Assembly: GCA_035760645.1 (NCBI GenBank)
Contig: DASTSO010000023.1
Span: 1 to 64,000, forward strand
Origin: DASSTY01 sp035760645
GTDB taxonomy: Bacteria; Gemmatimonadota; Gemmatimonadetes; Gemmatimonadales; GWC2-71-9
Length of the DNA stretch: 64,000 nt
Direction of reading: 5' to 3'
Shown here: piece after piece, positions 23,224 through 32,625 of the stretch
How the letters are laid out: every line of letters starts with the position of its first letter
Numbering within the stretch: the stretch's first letter is position 1
Program-made: the position numbers and the translations under genes
The notes under the pieces: generated by a model
Seen by the model: the letters and a program-made list of their open reading frames with translations, nothing else
Database searches by the model: none
What the model was told of the DNA's origin: nothing

Positions 23224-24918
23224 TCAGATGCTCAGCGTGCTCATGGCCGGCTTCCGCTGGAGCCAGATCATGAAGAAGGTGCGGGTGACGAAGACCGCCG
23301 TGATCATCGAGGCGATGACGCCGAGCGTGAGCGTCACGGCGAAGCCCTTGACCGGGCCCGTGCCGAACTGGAACAGGAAGAGCGCCGTCAGCACGGTCGA
23401 GACGTTCGAGTCGATGATCGCGCTCATCGCGTGCCTGAACCCCTCGTCCACCGAGAGCCGTACGGTCTTGCCCGCCTGGAGCTCCTCGCGGATGCGCTCG
23501 AAGATCAGCACGTTGGCGTCCACCGCCATGCCGATGGAGAGCACGATACCCGCGAGCCCCGGTAGCGTGAGCGTGGCGTCCACCATGGCCAGGCCGCCGA
23601 GGGTGAAGAGCAGGTAGATCCCGAGCGCCAGCACGGAGAGGACGCCGCTGAGCCGGTAGTAGCCGACCATGATGACGATCACGAGGATCGTCCCGACGAG
23701 GCCCGCCGTGATCCCCTTGTGGATCGAGTCGGCGCCGAGGCTCGCGTTCACCTGGCGGCTCGCGACGATCTTGAGCGGCGTCGGCAGCGCGCCGGCCTTG
23801 AGCGTCAGCGCGAGGTCGCGCGCCTCCTCGATCGTCTTGCCGGCCAGCGTGATGCGGCCCTCGCGGCCGATCGCGCTCTCGATGACCGGCGGCCCGCCCT
23901 GGACGCGGTCGTCGAGGATGATCGCCATGTAGTCGCCGACGTGGCGCGAGGTGCCGTCCAGGAACTTCCGCCCGCCGGCGCGGTCGAGCGTGAAGCCGAC
24001 CTCGGGGGCGTTGGTGAGCGGATCGAGCCGGGCCTGGGCGTCGACCAGGTACTGGCCCGTGATCATGCTCTTGTCCTCGAGCGCATACAGCAGGCGATAC
24101 GCCTGGCCGCCGGCGAAGGTCGGCTGCGCCGCCCACTTGAGGACGATGTTCCGCGGAATGACGCGCTCCACCGCCGGCAGGTGCAGCAGGCTGTCCACGC
24201 GCGGGAAGGCGCTCTCCGGGACCATGTAGGCGCCGGGGATGCCGGTCGGGGCCGGCTGGATGAGGCTGCTGAGGACGCCGCCGGTCACCGGGGCGGTGTC
24301 GGGGGTCGCGGCGGTGTCGGCCTTGGCGCCGGCCTTGCCGGCCCGGGCGGTGGAATCGGCCGCCTTCTTCGCCGTGTCGGCCGCGCCGAGGAGCTCCTGC
24401 ACCGCCGAGGGCTTCGCCGGCTTGTTCGCCGTGTCGATCGACGTCACGCCGAGGCCGCGCACGGCGCGGTCGAGCGACGGGAGCGCCTTGGCGAGGGCGT
24501 TCGTCTTGTCGGTGATGCGGAAGTCGAGGAAGGCGCTGCGCTGCACGATCGCCGTGGCGCGCGCGGGGTCGGTGACGCCCGCGAGCTCGACGACGATGCG
24601 GTCGCTGCCCACCTTCTGGATGACGGGCTCGGTGACGCCGAACTCGTCGATGCGCTTGCGCAGCACGGTGAGGGCGAGCTCGATGTCGCGCTTCGGGTCG
24701 GCCGAGACCTGCTTCGACTGATCGAGCTCGAGCTCGAGGTGCATGCCGCCCTGGAGGTCGAGGCCGCGCTTGAGCGGCACCGCGGTGGTGGTGACGTCGT
24801 GCATCACGCCGTCCGGTCCCCGCTCACGCGTGGTGATCGTGCGCGGGAAGAGGAAGTAGATGCTCGCCCCGATGAGGAGGGCGATGACGATGAGCCGGTT
24901 ACGGATGGAGGAGAACAT
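23224..24918 (-). CDS. secD: Protein translocase subunit SecD
   Basis: A 564-residue partner of SecF. The family landmarks are LKRGLDLQGGMHLELE, LRKRIDEFGVTEPVIQKVG, DRIVVELAGV, and the C-terminal half GMAVDANVLIFERIREEL and GFRHAMSAIIDSNVSTVLTA. About residues 165-215 hold an Ala/Thr/Lys-rich insertion (TAKKAADSTARAGKAGAKAD) not usual in SecD, probably a flexible periplasmic linker. SecD lies 16 nt after ribF in the long operon. Confidence 0.97.
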   Translation of the reverse strand: MFSSIRNRLIVIALLIGASIYFLFPRTITTRERGPDGVMHDVTTTAVPLKRGLDLQGGMHLELELDQSKQVSADPKRDIELALTVLRKRIDEFGVTEPVIQKVGSDRIVVELAGVTDPARATAIVQRSAFLDFRITDKTNALAKALPSLDRAVRGLGVTSIDTANKPAKPSAVQELLGAADTAKKAADSTARAGKAGAKADTAATPDTAPVTGGVLSSLIQPAPTGIPGAYMVPESAFPRVDSLLHLPAVERVIPRNIVLKWAAQPTFAGGQAYRLLYALEDKSMITGQYLVDAQARLDPLTNAPEVGFTLDRAGGRKFLDGTSRHVGDYMAIILDDRVQGGPPVIESAIGREGRITLAGKTIEEARDLALTLKAGALPTPLKIVASRQVNASLGADSIHKGITAGLVGTILVIVIMVGYYRLSGVLSVLALGIYLLFTLGGLAMVDATLTLPGLAGIVLSIGMAVDANVLIFERIREELQAGKTVRLSVDEGFRHAMSAIIDSNVSTVLTALFLFQFGTGPVKGFAVTLTLGVIASMITAVFVTRTFFMIWLQRKPAMSTLSI

Positions 24919-24934
24919 CGTCGGGATCTGGCTC

Positions 24935-25906
24935 TCAGGCGTGTGACGACACGCGGCTAAGGTTCTCGGGGCCGGCGGCCAGGGCCGCCCGCGCCTGCGC
25001 GCGATCGCGCTGTAGCTGGTCCTGCAACTGCTCCAGTGAGCCGAAGCGCCGCACGTCGCGCAGCCGCTTCACCCACTCCACCCGCACCCATGCCCCGTAG
25101 AGGTCCCCCTCGAACTCGAAGAGGTGGGCCTCGAGGGTCCGCCGCCCGTCCTGGAAGGTGGGCTTCGGGCCCTGGTTCATCATCCCGCCGAACCGCCCCG
25201 CCGGCGTCTCGACCCAGACGGCGTAGACGCCGTCGGGCGGGAGCAGCTTCTGGGGCGGCAGCGCGGCGAGGTTGATCGTCGGCACGCCGATCGTGCGTCC
25301 TCGCCGCTCGCCGTGGCGCACCGTGCCGCTCAGCTGGTAGGGCCGGCCGAGGAGCCGGGCCGCGGTGGCGAGGTCGCCGCCGGCGACGGCGCGCCGGATC
25401 CGCGTGCTCGAGACCGGCTGCCCGTCCACGTCCACCGGCGCCACCACGTCCACCGCGAAGCCGTCGGAGGCGCCGAGGCGCCGGAGGGTCTCGACGTCGC
25501 CGCTGCGGCCCCGGCCGAAGCCGTGATCGTAGCCGATCACGAGCTCGCGCATCGCGCACCCCTCGAGCAGCACCTCGCGCACGAAGCGCTCGGGCGACAG
25601 GGCGGCGAGCCGGCGGTCGAAGCGCAGGATGAGCGCGTAGTCGAGCGCGCTCTGCGCCAGGATCTCCCGCCGCTCGGCGCCCACCGTGAGCAGCGGCGGC
25701 GCCGCCTGCGGGTTCACCACCTCGAGCGGATGGGGCTCGAAGGTGACGAGCACGCTCGCCCGCCCCGCCGCCCGCGCCCGCCGGGCGATCTCGTCGAGCA
25801 CCGCCTGGTGGCCCCGGTGCACCCCGTCGAAGGAGCCCACCGTGACGGTGCTGCCCGCGGGCAGCGGCGGTAGCAGATCGCGTGCCTCGCGCGCCATGTC
25901 GCTCAC
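24935..25906 (-). CDS. ribF: Bifunctional riboflavin kinase / FAD synthetase
   Basis: A 323-residue enzyme that converts riboflavin to FMN and FAD. The N-terminal FAD-synthetase domain shows GSFDGVHRGHQAVL, the STRIRRAVAGGDLATAARLLGRP region, and VTFEPHPLEV. The C-terminal kinase domain shows RTIGVPTINL, DGVYAVWVE and LEAHLFEFEGDLYG. The GTG at 25906 overlaps the truB stop (GTGA); an in-frame ATG at 25897 is an alternative. Position after truB is common in bacteria. Confidence 0.96.
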   Translation of the reverse strand: MSDMAREARDLLPPLPAGSTVTVGSFDGVHRGHQAVLDEIARRARAAGRASVLVTFEPHPLEVVNPQAAPPLLTVGAERREILAQSALDYALILRFDRRLAALSPERFVREVLLEGCAMRELVIGYDHGFGRGRSGDVETLRRLGASDGFAVDVVAPVDVDGQPVSSTRIRRAVAGGDLATAARLLGRPYQLSGTVRHGERRGRTIGVPTINLAALPPQKLLPPDGVYAVWVETPAGRFGGMMNQGPKPTFQDGRRTLEAHLFEFEGDLYGAWVRVEWVKRLRDVRRFGSLEQLQDQLQRDRAQARAALAAGPENLSRVSSHA

Positions 25907-26796
25907 GGCTGCTCCAGGACGACCGTGGGACGCAGCCACCCGTCGCCGGATGCGGCGACCGCCGCGAGACGCCCGGCGTGCACCAGAGCGACGAGCTCGC
26001 CCTCCGGCGGGCCCGAAGGATCGCGCACCGGCCGCCCGTGCGCCACCGCCAGACGCCCCGCCGCATCGAGCTCCACCGTGCGGAGCCCCGCGAGCACCTC
26101 GCGCGGCGGCCGGGGCGGCACCGCGGGCCCGAGGGCCTCGAGCGGGACGGCGGCCTCGACCCGCAGCGGGCCGATCGCCTCGCGGCGCAGCGCCGTGAGA
26201 TGCGCTCCCGTGCCCAGCCGCTCGCCCAGGTCGCGCGCGAGCGCCCGGACGTAGGTGCCGGCGCTGACGGTGGTGCGGAAGGTGGCGAAGGGGGGCGCCC
26301 AGGCGACCAGCTCGATGTCGTGCACCGTCACCGCCGTCTCGGCCAGCTCGACCACCTCGCCGCGCCGCGCGAGCCGGTGACTCCGCTCCCCCCCGACCCG
26401 CTTGGCCGAGAACCGCGGCGGGCGCTGCCGCTGCGGACCCCGGAACTCCGCGAGCGCGGCCCGCAGACTCGTCTCGTCCACCCGCGCCGCCAGCACCGCG
26501 GCATCGAGCGGCTCACCCAGGGGCTCGCCCTCGACATCGTCGGTCGTCGTGGCGACGCCAAGCCGCGCAGTGGCCAGGTAGGTCTTGGCCTCGGCCTCGA
26601 CGAACCGCGCGAGCCTGGTGGCACGGCCCAGCAGCACCACGAGGAGCCCCGTCGCGAACGGATCCAGGGTGCCGGTGTGTCCCACGGCCCGCGTCCGGTA
26701 GGCGCGGCGCACTCGCTGGACCACGTCGTGCGAGGTCGGGCCCGCCGGCTTGTCCACGAGGAGCGCGCCGAAGGGCTCCGTGGTGCGCGGCTCCAC
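25903..26796 (-). CDS. truB: tRNA pseudouridine(55) synthase
   Basis: A 297-residue enzyme making pseudouridine-55 in the tRNA T-loop. The N-terminal GALLVDKPAGPTSHDVV and the catalytic aspartate in GHTGTLDPFATGLLVVLLG are clear, with KTYLATARLG after it and SAGTYVRALARDLGERLG in the middle. The start is uncertain. GTG at 26796 suits the family, whereas CTG at 26808 overlaps the rbfA stop as CTGA and has GAGGGG at a good distance. The C-terminus fuses to a PUA-like segment (EGELVALVHAGRLAAV). Confidence 0.95.
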   Translation of the reverse strand: MEPRTTEPFGALLVDKPAGPTSHDVVQRVRRAYRTRAVGHTGTLDPFATGLLVVLLGRATRLARFVEAEAKTYLATARLGVATTTDDVEGEPLGEPLDAAVLAARVDETSLRAALAEFRGPQRQRPPRFSAKRVGGERSHRLARRGEVVELAETAVTVHDIELVAWAPPFATFRTTVSAGTYVRALARDLGERLGTGAHLTALRREAIGPLRVEAAVPLEALGPAVPPRPPREVLAGLRTVELDAAGRLAVAHGRPVRDPSGPPEGELVALVHAGRLAAVAASGDGWLRPTVVLEQP

Positions 26797-26804
26797 GATC
26801 CGGC

Positions 26805-27167
26805 TCAGTCCGTCCCCTCGCGCCGGATCTCCTCGAGCAGCGCACTGATGCGCGACGCGTGCTCGAGGCCCTTGTCGAGCTCGAAGTGCAGCTCGGGGAC
26901 CGTGCGGGTCGACAGCGCCTTCGCCGCGAGCGAGCGCAGGAAGCCCGCCGCGCTCTGGAGGCCCTGCAGCGCCTTGCTCTTGTCGGCGTCCTCGCCCGGC
27001 ACGCTCACGGCGACGCGCGCGTGGCCCAGATCGTTGGTGACCTGCACGCCGGTGACGGTGACGAGCCCGACACGCGGGTCCCGCACCTCGCCGCGCAGCA
27101 GCGCGTCGGCCAGCACCTGCCGGAGCGTCTCGGCCACCTGCTCCGGCCGCCGCGACGAGCCCTTCAT
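26805..27167 (-). CDS. rbfA: Ribosome-binding factor A
   Basis: A 120-residue KH-like protein that helps mature the 30S subunit and the 16S 5' end. Characteristic parts are RPEQVAETLRQVLADAL, DPRVGLVTVTGVQVTNDLGHARVAVSV and the C-terminal ELHFELDKGLEHASRISALL. The ATG at 27167 is preceded by GGAGGAGGG. It lies between DUF503 and truB, in the conserved infB-rbfA-truB order. Confidence 0.97.
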   Translation of the reverse strand: MKGSSRRPEQVAETLRQVLADALLRGEVRDPRVGLVTVTGVQVTNDLGHARVAVSVPGEDADKSKALQGLQSAAGFLRSLAAKALSTRTVPELHFELDKGLEHASRISALLEEIRREGTD

Positions 27168-27184
27168 CGCGCCCTCCTCCCCAC

Positions 27185-27466
27185 TTATCGGTACTCGGAG
27201 CGGGTGCCGATGATGCGCACCCCGTCCGAGTCCTCGACCATGCGGTCGGCCGCGCGGAGGGTCTCCTCCACCACCGACCGATCGGTGCCGAGGGCGGCAC
27301 AGGCCACCTCGGCGCGCTGCCAGAGGTCCTGATGCCCGGTCTCGGCCACCGAGACGTTCAAGCTCTTCCGCAGCCCGTTGGCCAGCGGCTTGAGCACGCT
27401 CCGCTTCTCCTTGAGGGAGTGGCACCCCTCGAGGTGCAGCTCCCAGACGATCATGCCCAGAATCAT
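27185..27466 (-). CDS. DUF503 (YlxP-like) family protein
   Basis: A 93-residue protein of the DUF503/YlxP family, which is often encoded between infB and rbfA; the function is unknown but a ribosome-related role is likely from its neighbours. The family pattern HSLKEKRSVLKPLANGLRKSLNVSVAETGHQD is clear (residues 16-47). Starts at 27466 or, 4 codons on, at 27454. Gaps to infB and rbfA are 12 and 17 nt. Confidence 0.9.
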   Translation of the reverse strand: MILGMIVWELHLEGCHSLKEKRSVLKPLANGLRKSLNVSVAETGHQDLWQRAEVACAALGTDRSVVEETLRAADRMVEDSDGVRIIGTRSEYR

Positions 27467-27478
27467 GGGGGCTAGGGG

Positions 27479-30400
27479 CTAGCCGTTCGCTCCCGTGGCC
27501 GCCACCGACTGGAGGGTGCGCTTGACCTCCTCCAGCCGGAACGCCTCGATCCGGTCGCCGACCTTGATGTCGTTGAAGTTCTCGACGCCGAGGCCGCACT
27601 CGAGGCCGTCGCGCACCTCGCGGACGTCGTCCTTGAAGCGCTTGAGGCTGGCGAGCTGGCCGGTGTAGACCACCGACCCGTCACGCACCACGCGGACCCG
27701 GGCGGTGCGGCTGATCGTGCCGCTGCGCACGATGCAGCCCGCCACCGTCCCGACGCGGCTGACCTTGAAGACCTGGAGCACCTCGGCCTCGCCGAGGATG
27801 ATCTCGCGCTCCTCGGGCTTGAGCAGGCCCTCGAGGGCGGCGCGCACGTCGTCCACCGCCTCGTAGATGATGCGGTAGGTACGCACGTCCACCTGCTCCC
27901 GCTCGGCCGCGACGCGCGCGTTCGAGTCGGGCCGGACGTGGAAGCCGACGATGATGGCGCCCGAGGCCTTCGCGAGCAGCACGTCGCTCTCGGTGATGGC
28001 ACCGACGCCGCGGTGAATGACCTCGACCCGCACCTCGGCCGTGCTGAGCTGGCCCAGCGCGTCGGCCAGCGCCTCGGCGGGACCGCCCTGGTCGGCCTTG
28101 ATGATGACGCGCAGGCTCGTGACCTCGCCCTCCTTCAGCGCGCGGCTGAAGTCCTCGAGGCTCGTGCCCTTCTGCGTCCGGCGGTTCTGCGCCTCGCGCT
28201 CGAGGCGCTGGCGCTTCTGCGCGATGTCGCGCGCCTCGACCGCGTCGGCCACGACGAGGAACGAGTCGCCCGCGGCCGGCACGCCCTCGAAGCCGAGGAT
28301 CTGCACCGGCACCGACGGCCCGGCCTCCTTCACGTTCTTGCCGCGCTCGTCGAAGAGCGCGCGCACGCGGCCGCTGAACTTGCCGCAGATGAAGTTGTCG
28401 CCGACCCGCAGCGTGCCCTTCTGCACCAGGATGGTGGCGAGGGGGCCCTTGCCCGGATCGAGCGTCGCCTCGAGCACGGTGCCGTGCACGCGCGCCTCGG
28501 GGTTCGCCTTCAGGTCGAGGATCTCGGCCTGGAGGAGAATCTGCTCGAGCAGCTTGTCGACGCCGGTGCCCTTCTTGGCCGAGATCTCGGCGTAGAGGGT
28601 GTCGCCGCCGAACTCCTCGAGCACCACGCTGTGCTGCAGGAGGTCCTGCTTCACCTTCGCGACGTTGGCCGCCGGGAGATCGATCTTGTTGATCGCGACG
28701 ATCATCGGCACGCCGGCGTTCTTGGCGTGGCTGATCGCCTCGACCGTCTGCGGCATGACCTGGTCGTCGGCCGCGACGACGAGCACGACGATGTCGGTCA
28801 CCTGCGCGCCGCGGGCGCGCATGGCCGTGAAGGCCTGGTGGCCCGGCGTGTCGAGGAAGGTGATCCGCCGGTCGCCGCCCACGTTCACGTTGTAGGCGCC
28901 GATGTGCTGCGTGATACCGCCGGCCTCGCCGGCGACCACGTTGGCGCGGCGGATGTAGTCGAGGAGCGACGTCTTGCCGTGGTCGACGTGACCCATGATG
29001 GTCACGACCGGCGCGCGCGGCTCGAGCGTGCCCGCCTCTTCCGCCTCCGCCTCCGGCTCGGTCTCGGCGGCGTACTCCTCCTCGCGCACCGCCTGGAAGC
29101 CGAACTCCCCGGCGATGAGCTCGATCTGGTCGAAGTCGAGCCGCTGGTTCACCGTCACCATCATGCCCAGCTCCTTGAAGGCGAACTGGACGATCTGGGT
29201 GGCCGGGATCTTCATCAGCGCGGCGAGCTCGCTGACCGAGATGAACTCGTTGACGCGGATGAGCGTCTTCTCGCGCTCGCGCTCCTCGGCGAGCCGGCCG
29301 GCGACGAGGTCGCGGTAGGACGGCTCGTCCGAGCGGCGGCCCTTGCGGCCCGCCGGCCCCTTCATGCCGTGCAGCGTGCGGGCGATGTTCGCCTGCACCG
29401 CTTCCTGGTCCACGCTCGAGCGCTTCCCCTTCTTGCCGCGCTTGGCGGCCGCGCCCTTGACGGCGTCGGGCCCGAAGCTGCGCGCGGGCGCGCCGCCGCG
29501 GGCGCCACCGGGGCCGCCCGAGCTGAAGACCGGCTTGGGCCCACGCCCGCCGCCGGCCGGACCGCGGCCCGGACCGCCGGGCCCGCGCGCCCCGGCGCCA
29601 CCGGCGGCGGCGGGCGCCGGACGCTGGATGCGGGGCGGAATGAACGGCGCGCGACCACCGGTCGCGCCCGGGGCGCCCGGCGTCGCCGGGCCGGCGGGGG
29701 TCGAGGGCGAGGCCGACGCGGCCGGCACCGGCCGGCTGGTCGGTGAGGCGCTCGCCGCGGGCCGCGGACCGGCGGGTGCCGGGGTCGCAGGCGTGGCCGG
29801 CGCCGTCGGCGCACCGGGCGCGGCGGGCCCAGCCGGTCCGGCGGGCGCGCTCGCGCTCGCCGCCGGAGCGCGGGGCTCCGCCGGGGGCTCGGCGGCGCGC
29901 GGCGCCGCCGCCGGGGGCTCGTCGCGGAAGAGCGGCTTCGGCGGGGCCTCGGCCGACTCCTCCTCGAGCGGCGGGAGGTCCTTGAAGAGCGCCCGGGCCC
30001 GCTCCTCGATGGAGGCGGCCGGCACGGACTCCACGGTCTCGGGCGGCGTGGGACGCTCGCGCTCGAGCGCGCGGAGCTCGGCGGCCTGCGCCGCCTGCTC
30101 CTCGGCCTCGTGCTGCGCCACCTCGGCCGCCGTGCGCCGGCGCTTCGCCGGCTTGGTCTCGGCGACCACCGGCGTCGGCTCCTCGACCTTGGCCTTGCGG
30201 CGGCCCTTCTTCGGCGCCTCCGGCTCGGCCGCCTTGCGCTTCTCCCGCTCCCAGCGGACGCGCACGGCGTTGACCTGGTCGTTCTCGAGCGCCGACATGT
30301 GGCTGCGCACGAAGATGCCCATGTCCTTGAGCAGCCCCAGGAGCTGCTCCGGGGGAATGCCCAACTCTGCCGCGAGATCGTGAACTCTCGTCTTGACCAC
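27479..30400 (-). CDS. infB: Translation initiation factor IF-2
   Basis: A 973-residue GTPase that brings fMet-tRNA to the 30S subunit. The first 80 residues hold the N-terminal IF2 fold (VHDLAAELGIPPEQLL). About 90-330 are Pro/Ala/Gly-rich and low complexity. The GTPase core shows GHVDHGKTSLLD (G1), GGITQHIG (G2), DTPGHQAF (G3) and NKIDLP (G4), followed by domains II to IV. The start is GTG at 30400 with GGAGG 5 nt upstream. It sits in the rimP-nusA operon, as in many bacteria. Confidence 0.98.
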   Translation of the reverse strand: MVKTRVHDLAAELGIPPEQLLGLLKDMGIFVRSHMSALENDQVNAVRVRWEREKRKAAEPEAPKKGRRKAKVEEPTPVVAETKPAKRRRTAAEVAQHEAEEQAAQAAELRALERERPTPPETVESVPAASIEERARALFKDLPPLEEESAEAPPKPLFRDEPPAAAPRAAEPPAEPRAPAASASAPAGPAGPAAPGAPTAPATPATPAPAGPRPAASASPTSRPVPAASASPSTPAGPATPGAPGATGGRAPFIPPRIQRPAPAAAGGAGARGPGGPGRGPAGGGRGPKPVFSSGGPGGARGGAPARSFGPDAVKGAAAKRGKKGKRSSVDQEAVQANIARTLHGMKGPAGRKGRRSDEPSYRDLVAGRLAEEREREKTLIRVNEFISVSELAALMKIPATQIVQFAFKELGMMVTVNQRLDFDQIELIAGEFGFQAVREEEYAAETEPEAEAEEAGTLEPRAPVVTIMGHVDHGKTSLLDYIRRANVVAGEAGGITQHIGAYNVNVGGDRRITFLDTPGHQAFTAMRARGAQVTDIVVLVVAADDQVMPQTVEAISHAKNAGVPMIVAINKIDLPAANVAKVKQDLLQHSVVLEEFGGDTLYAEISAKKGTGVDKLLEQILLQAEILDLKANPEARVHGTVLEATLDPGKGPLATILVQKGTLRVGDNFICGKFSGRVRALFDERGKNVKEAGPSVPVQILGFEGVPAAGDSFLVVADAVEARDIAQKRQRLEREAQNRRTQKGTSLEDFSRALKEGEVTSLRVIIKADQGGPAEALADALGQLSTAEVRVEVIHRGVGAITESDVLLAKASGAIIVGFHVRPDSNARVAAEREQVDVRTYRIIYEAVDDVRAALEGLLKPEEREIILGEAEVLQVFKVSRVGTVAGCIVRSGTISRTARVRVVRDGSVVYTGQLASLKRFKDDVREVRDGLECGLGVENFNDIKVGDRIEAFRLEEVKRTLQSVAATGANG

Positions 30401-30411
30401 TCAGTCCTCCG

Positions 30412-30705
30412 TCACTGGCGCTCCGGCGCCGACTGCACTATGCCGTCGGCCAACGCGCGATCCCGGACGCCGACCACCATTACGGGTGGCTTTCCCAGCC
30501 TCGTGCCGAGCGCGGCGGCACTCGGTCCGGCCACCAGCGGCACCCCCTTCGCCGCCGCCAGCCGAACCACCTTGTCCAGGGCGCGGGGTGTGGCGTCCGC
30601 CGCCACCACCACGCACCGGCACTGCTCCTGCTGCAGGGCCGACCGCACCCCGTCCACCCCGATCACCAGCAGCCGCCCCCGTGCCCCCAGGCCCAGGAGG
30701 CGCAG
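30412..30705 (-). CDS. L7Ae/L30e-family RNA-binding protein (YlxQ-like), non-canonical start
   Basis: A 97-residue protein resembling YlxQ, an L7Ae-fold protein usually encoded between nusA and infB. The pattern LLGLGARGRLLVIGVDGV, CVVVAADATPRALDKV and GVPLVAGPSAAALGTRLGK matches the fold. The first canonical start, GTG 30666, would delete the first strand and helix. CTG at 30705 has GGAGG 5 nt upstream and restores the expected N-terminus, so I use it. A TGA closes the frame just upstream of 30780. The protein probably binds RNA. Confidence 0.78.
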   Translation of the reverse strand: MRLLGLGARGRLLVIGVDGVRSALQQEQCRCVVVAADATPRALDKVVRLAAAKGVPLVAGPSAAALGTRLGKPPVMVVGVRDRALADGIVQSAPERQ

Positions 30706-30751
30706 CAGCGCCTCCGCCCGGTCCGTCCGGTCCGGCGCGGCGCCGGCGGCC

Positions 30752-32068
30752 TCAGGCCCCGGCGTCGCTGCTGTCCTCGGTCAGCTCGGCGAGCAGCGTG
30801 CCGAGCTGACGGATGTAGTCCTCCGTCATCCCCGGGATCCGGGCGATCTCCTCCGGCTCCAGGTCGATGACGTCGTTCAGCATCGTGTACCCGGCGTTGG
30901 CCAGGATCGCCACGACCTCGGGGGCGAGCCCCTGGATCTCGGCGAGCGGCACGTCCGGCGCCGTCTCCTCCTCACCCTCGGGCGGGAGCGGGGCGAAGAG
31001 CGGGCCCTCGCCGCCGCGCTCGAGCCACTCGCGGCTCGAGTAGAGGTCGATCTTCCAGCCGGTGAGCTCCGAGGCGAGGCGCACGTTCTGCCCATTGCGC
31101 CCGATCGCGAGCGAGAGCTGGTCCTCGTCCACCACCGCCTGGATCGTCTTCGCCTCGGGGTCGCTGAACACCTTGGCCACGCGGGCCGGAGCGAGCGCGA
31201 GCCGCGCGAAGCGCTCCGGATCGGGCGACCAGGGCACGATGTCGATGCGCTCGCCGCCCAGCTCGTTCACGACCGCCTGCACGCGCGAGCCCTTGAGTCC
31301 GACGCAGGCGCCCACCGGATCGATCGCGTCGTCGCGGCTGATCACCGCCACCTTGGTGCGGCTGCCGACCTCGCGCGCGATGGCGCGGATCTCGACGATC
31401 TGCTGCTGGATCTCGGGCACCTCGAGCTTGAAGAGCGCCTTGACGAAGAGCGGGTCGCCGCGGGTGAGGATGAGGCGCGGGCCCTTCGGCGTCTCCTCGA
31501 GCCGCTTGAGCACCGCGCGGATCGTGTCGCCCTGGTGGAAGTGCTCGCGGTGGTTCTGCTCGCGGTAGGGGATGATCGCCTCCGCCTCGCGGAACTTGTT
31601 CAGCATGATGACGAGCTTGCCGCGCTCGATCTGCTGGACCTCGCCCGAGAGCAGCTCGCCCACCTTGCTGGCGAACTCATCGCGGATGCGGGTGCGCTCG
31701 CCCTCGCGCACGCGCTGGATGATGCGCTGCTTGGCGGCCTGCACCGCGAGCCGGCCGAACTCGCTGAACGGGACGTCCTCCTCGAGCATGTCGCCGACCT
31801 GGAAGTCCTCGTCCTCGTAGCGCGCCTCCTCGAGGGAGACCTGCCAGCTCGAGTCCTCGACCTCCTCCACGACCTGCCGGAGGCGCACGATGCGGATCGT
31901 GCCGTTCAGCTCGTCGACGCTCATCTCGAACTTCACGTTCGGGCCCCAGCGCCGCACCAGCGCCGCCTGGATCCCGTCGCGCAGCAGATCAAGCAGCTCC
32001 GCGCGATCGAGCTGCTTCGTCGTCGTCAGCTCGCGGAACGCCGCCAGCATCTCAGCCGAACCCGCCAT
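30752..32068 (-). CDS. nusA: Transcription termination/antitermination factor NusA
   Basis: A 438-residue RNA-polymerase-binding factor that modulates pausing, termination and rrn antitermination. It has the N-terminal polymerase-binding domain (KQLDRAELLDLLRDGIQAAL), an S1 domain near 140-205, KH domains with SRDDAIDPVGACVGLKGSRV and LSLAIGRNGQNVRLASELTG, and a C-terminal HhH-like segment (LEPEEIARIPGM). The ATG at 32068 follows rimP by 15 nt. The operon leader holds a terminator that may respond to NusA. Confidence 0.98.
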   Translation of the reverse strand: MAGSAEMLAAFRELTTTKQLDRAELLDLLRDGIQAALVRRWGPNVKFEMSVDELNGTIRIVRLRQVVEEVEDSSWQVSLEEARYEDEDFQVGDMLEEDVPFSEFGRLAVQAAKQRIIQRVREGERTRIRDEFASKVGELLSGEVQQIERGKLVIMLNKFREAEAIIPYREQNHREHFHQGDTIRAVLKRLEETPKGPRLILTRGDPLFVKALFKLEVPEIQQQIVEIRAIAREVGSRTKVAVISRDDAIDPVGACVGLKGSRVQAVVNELGGERIDIVPWSPDPERFARLALAPARVAKVFSDPEAKTIQAVVDEDQLSLAIGRNGQNVRLASELTGWKIDLYSSREWLERGGEGPLFAPLPPEGEEETAPDVPLAEIQGLAPEVVAILANAGYTMLNDVIDLEPEEIARIPGMTEDYIRQLGTLLAELTEDSSDAGA

Positions 32069-32083
32069 CCGTGGCTCCCCTTC

Positions 32084-32572
32084 CTACGTCCGTTTCTTGC
32101 CGATCGCGCCCCAGTCCACCGCCAGGGTCGCATCCTTGATTCCGGCCAGCGCGAGGGTCCGCTCGGACCCGTCGGGCAGCCGCACCGTCACATGCTCGTC
32201 GTCGGGCACCGCCACGATCTCCGCCGTGACCCGCCCCTCCAGCTCGCGGCTCTTGAGCGAGGCCCGCTGCCCGACGAAGCGCCGCCAGGCGTCGGCCCAC
32301 ACGAGCGGCCGCTCCACCCCCGGCGACGAGACCTCGAGCACGTAGCGCGTGCCGACGATCCCGGCCTGCTCCAGGTACTGCTCCAGCGAGCGGCTCGCGA
32401 GCCGGCAGTCCTCGGTCGTCACCCCGCGGCCGGGCCGGCTGTCGGGCCGGTCGATCCGGACCTTCAGGATCGGGCGGCCCGGCGTCCCCACGCGCCGCAG
32501 GTCGGCCAGCTCGAAGCCGAGGCCGGCGAGGTGTTCGCGAATCGGAGCGACCAGCGCGTCGTCGTAGGACAC
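32084..32572 (-). CDS. rimP: Ribosome maturation factor RimP
   Basis: A 162-residue protein needed for 30S assembly. The family pattern GFELADLRRVGTPGRPILKVRID, GVTTEDCRLASRSLEQYLEQ, YVLEVSSPGVERPL and a C-terminal SH3-like part (DDEHVTVRLPDGSERTLAL) is clear. The start is GTG at 32572. It is first in the operon, 61 nt downstream of the leader terminator. The order rimP-nusA-infB is widely conserved. Confidence 0.96.
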   Translation of the reverse strand: MSYDDALVAPIREHLAGLGFELADLRRVGTPGRPILKVRIDRPDSRPGRGVTTEDCRLASRSLEQYLEQAGIVGTRYVLEVSSPGVERPLVWADAWRRFVGQRASLKSRELEGRVTAEIVAVPDDEHVTVRLPDGSERTLALAGIKDATLAVDWGAIGKKRT

Positions 32573-32625
32573 GAGAGAAAGCCGCCTGCGGAGGCCGACC
32601 CGGGTGCCGCCGAGCCCGGTGGGCC

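Noticed and set aside
20927..32572. A selenoprotein or in-frame UGA in the genes near tRNA-Sec
   Set aside because: All genes here end at stop codons that fit family lengths; no frame continues through TGA with conserved sequence.
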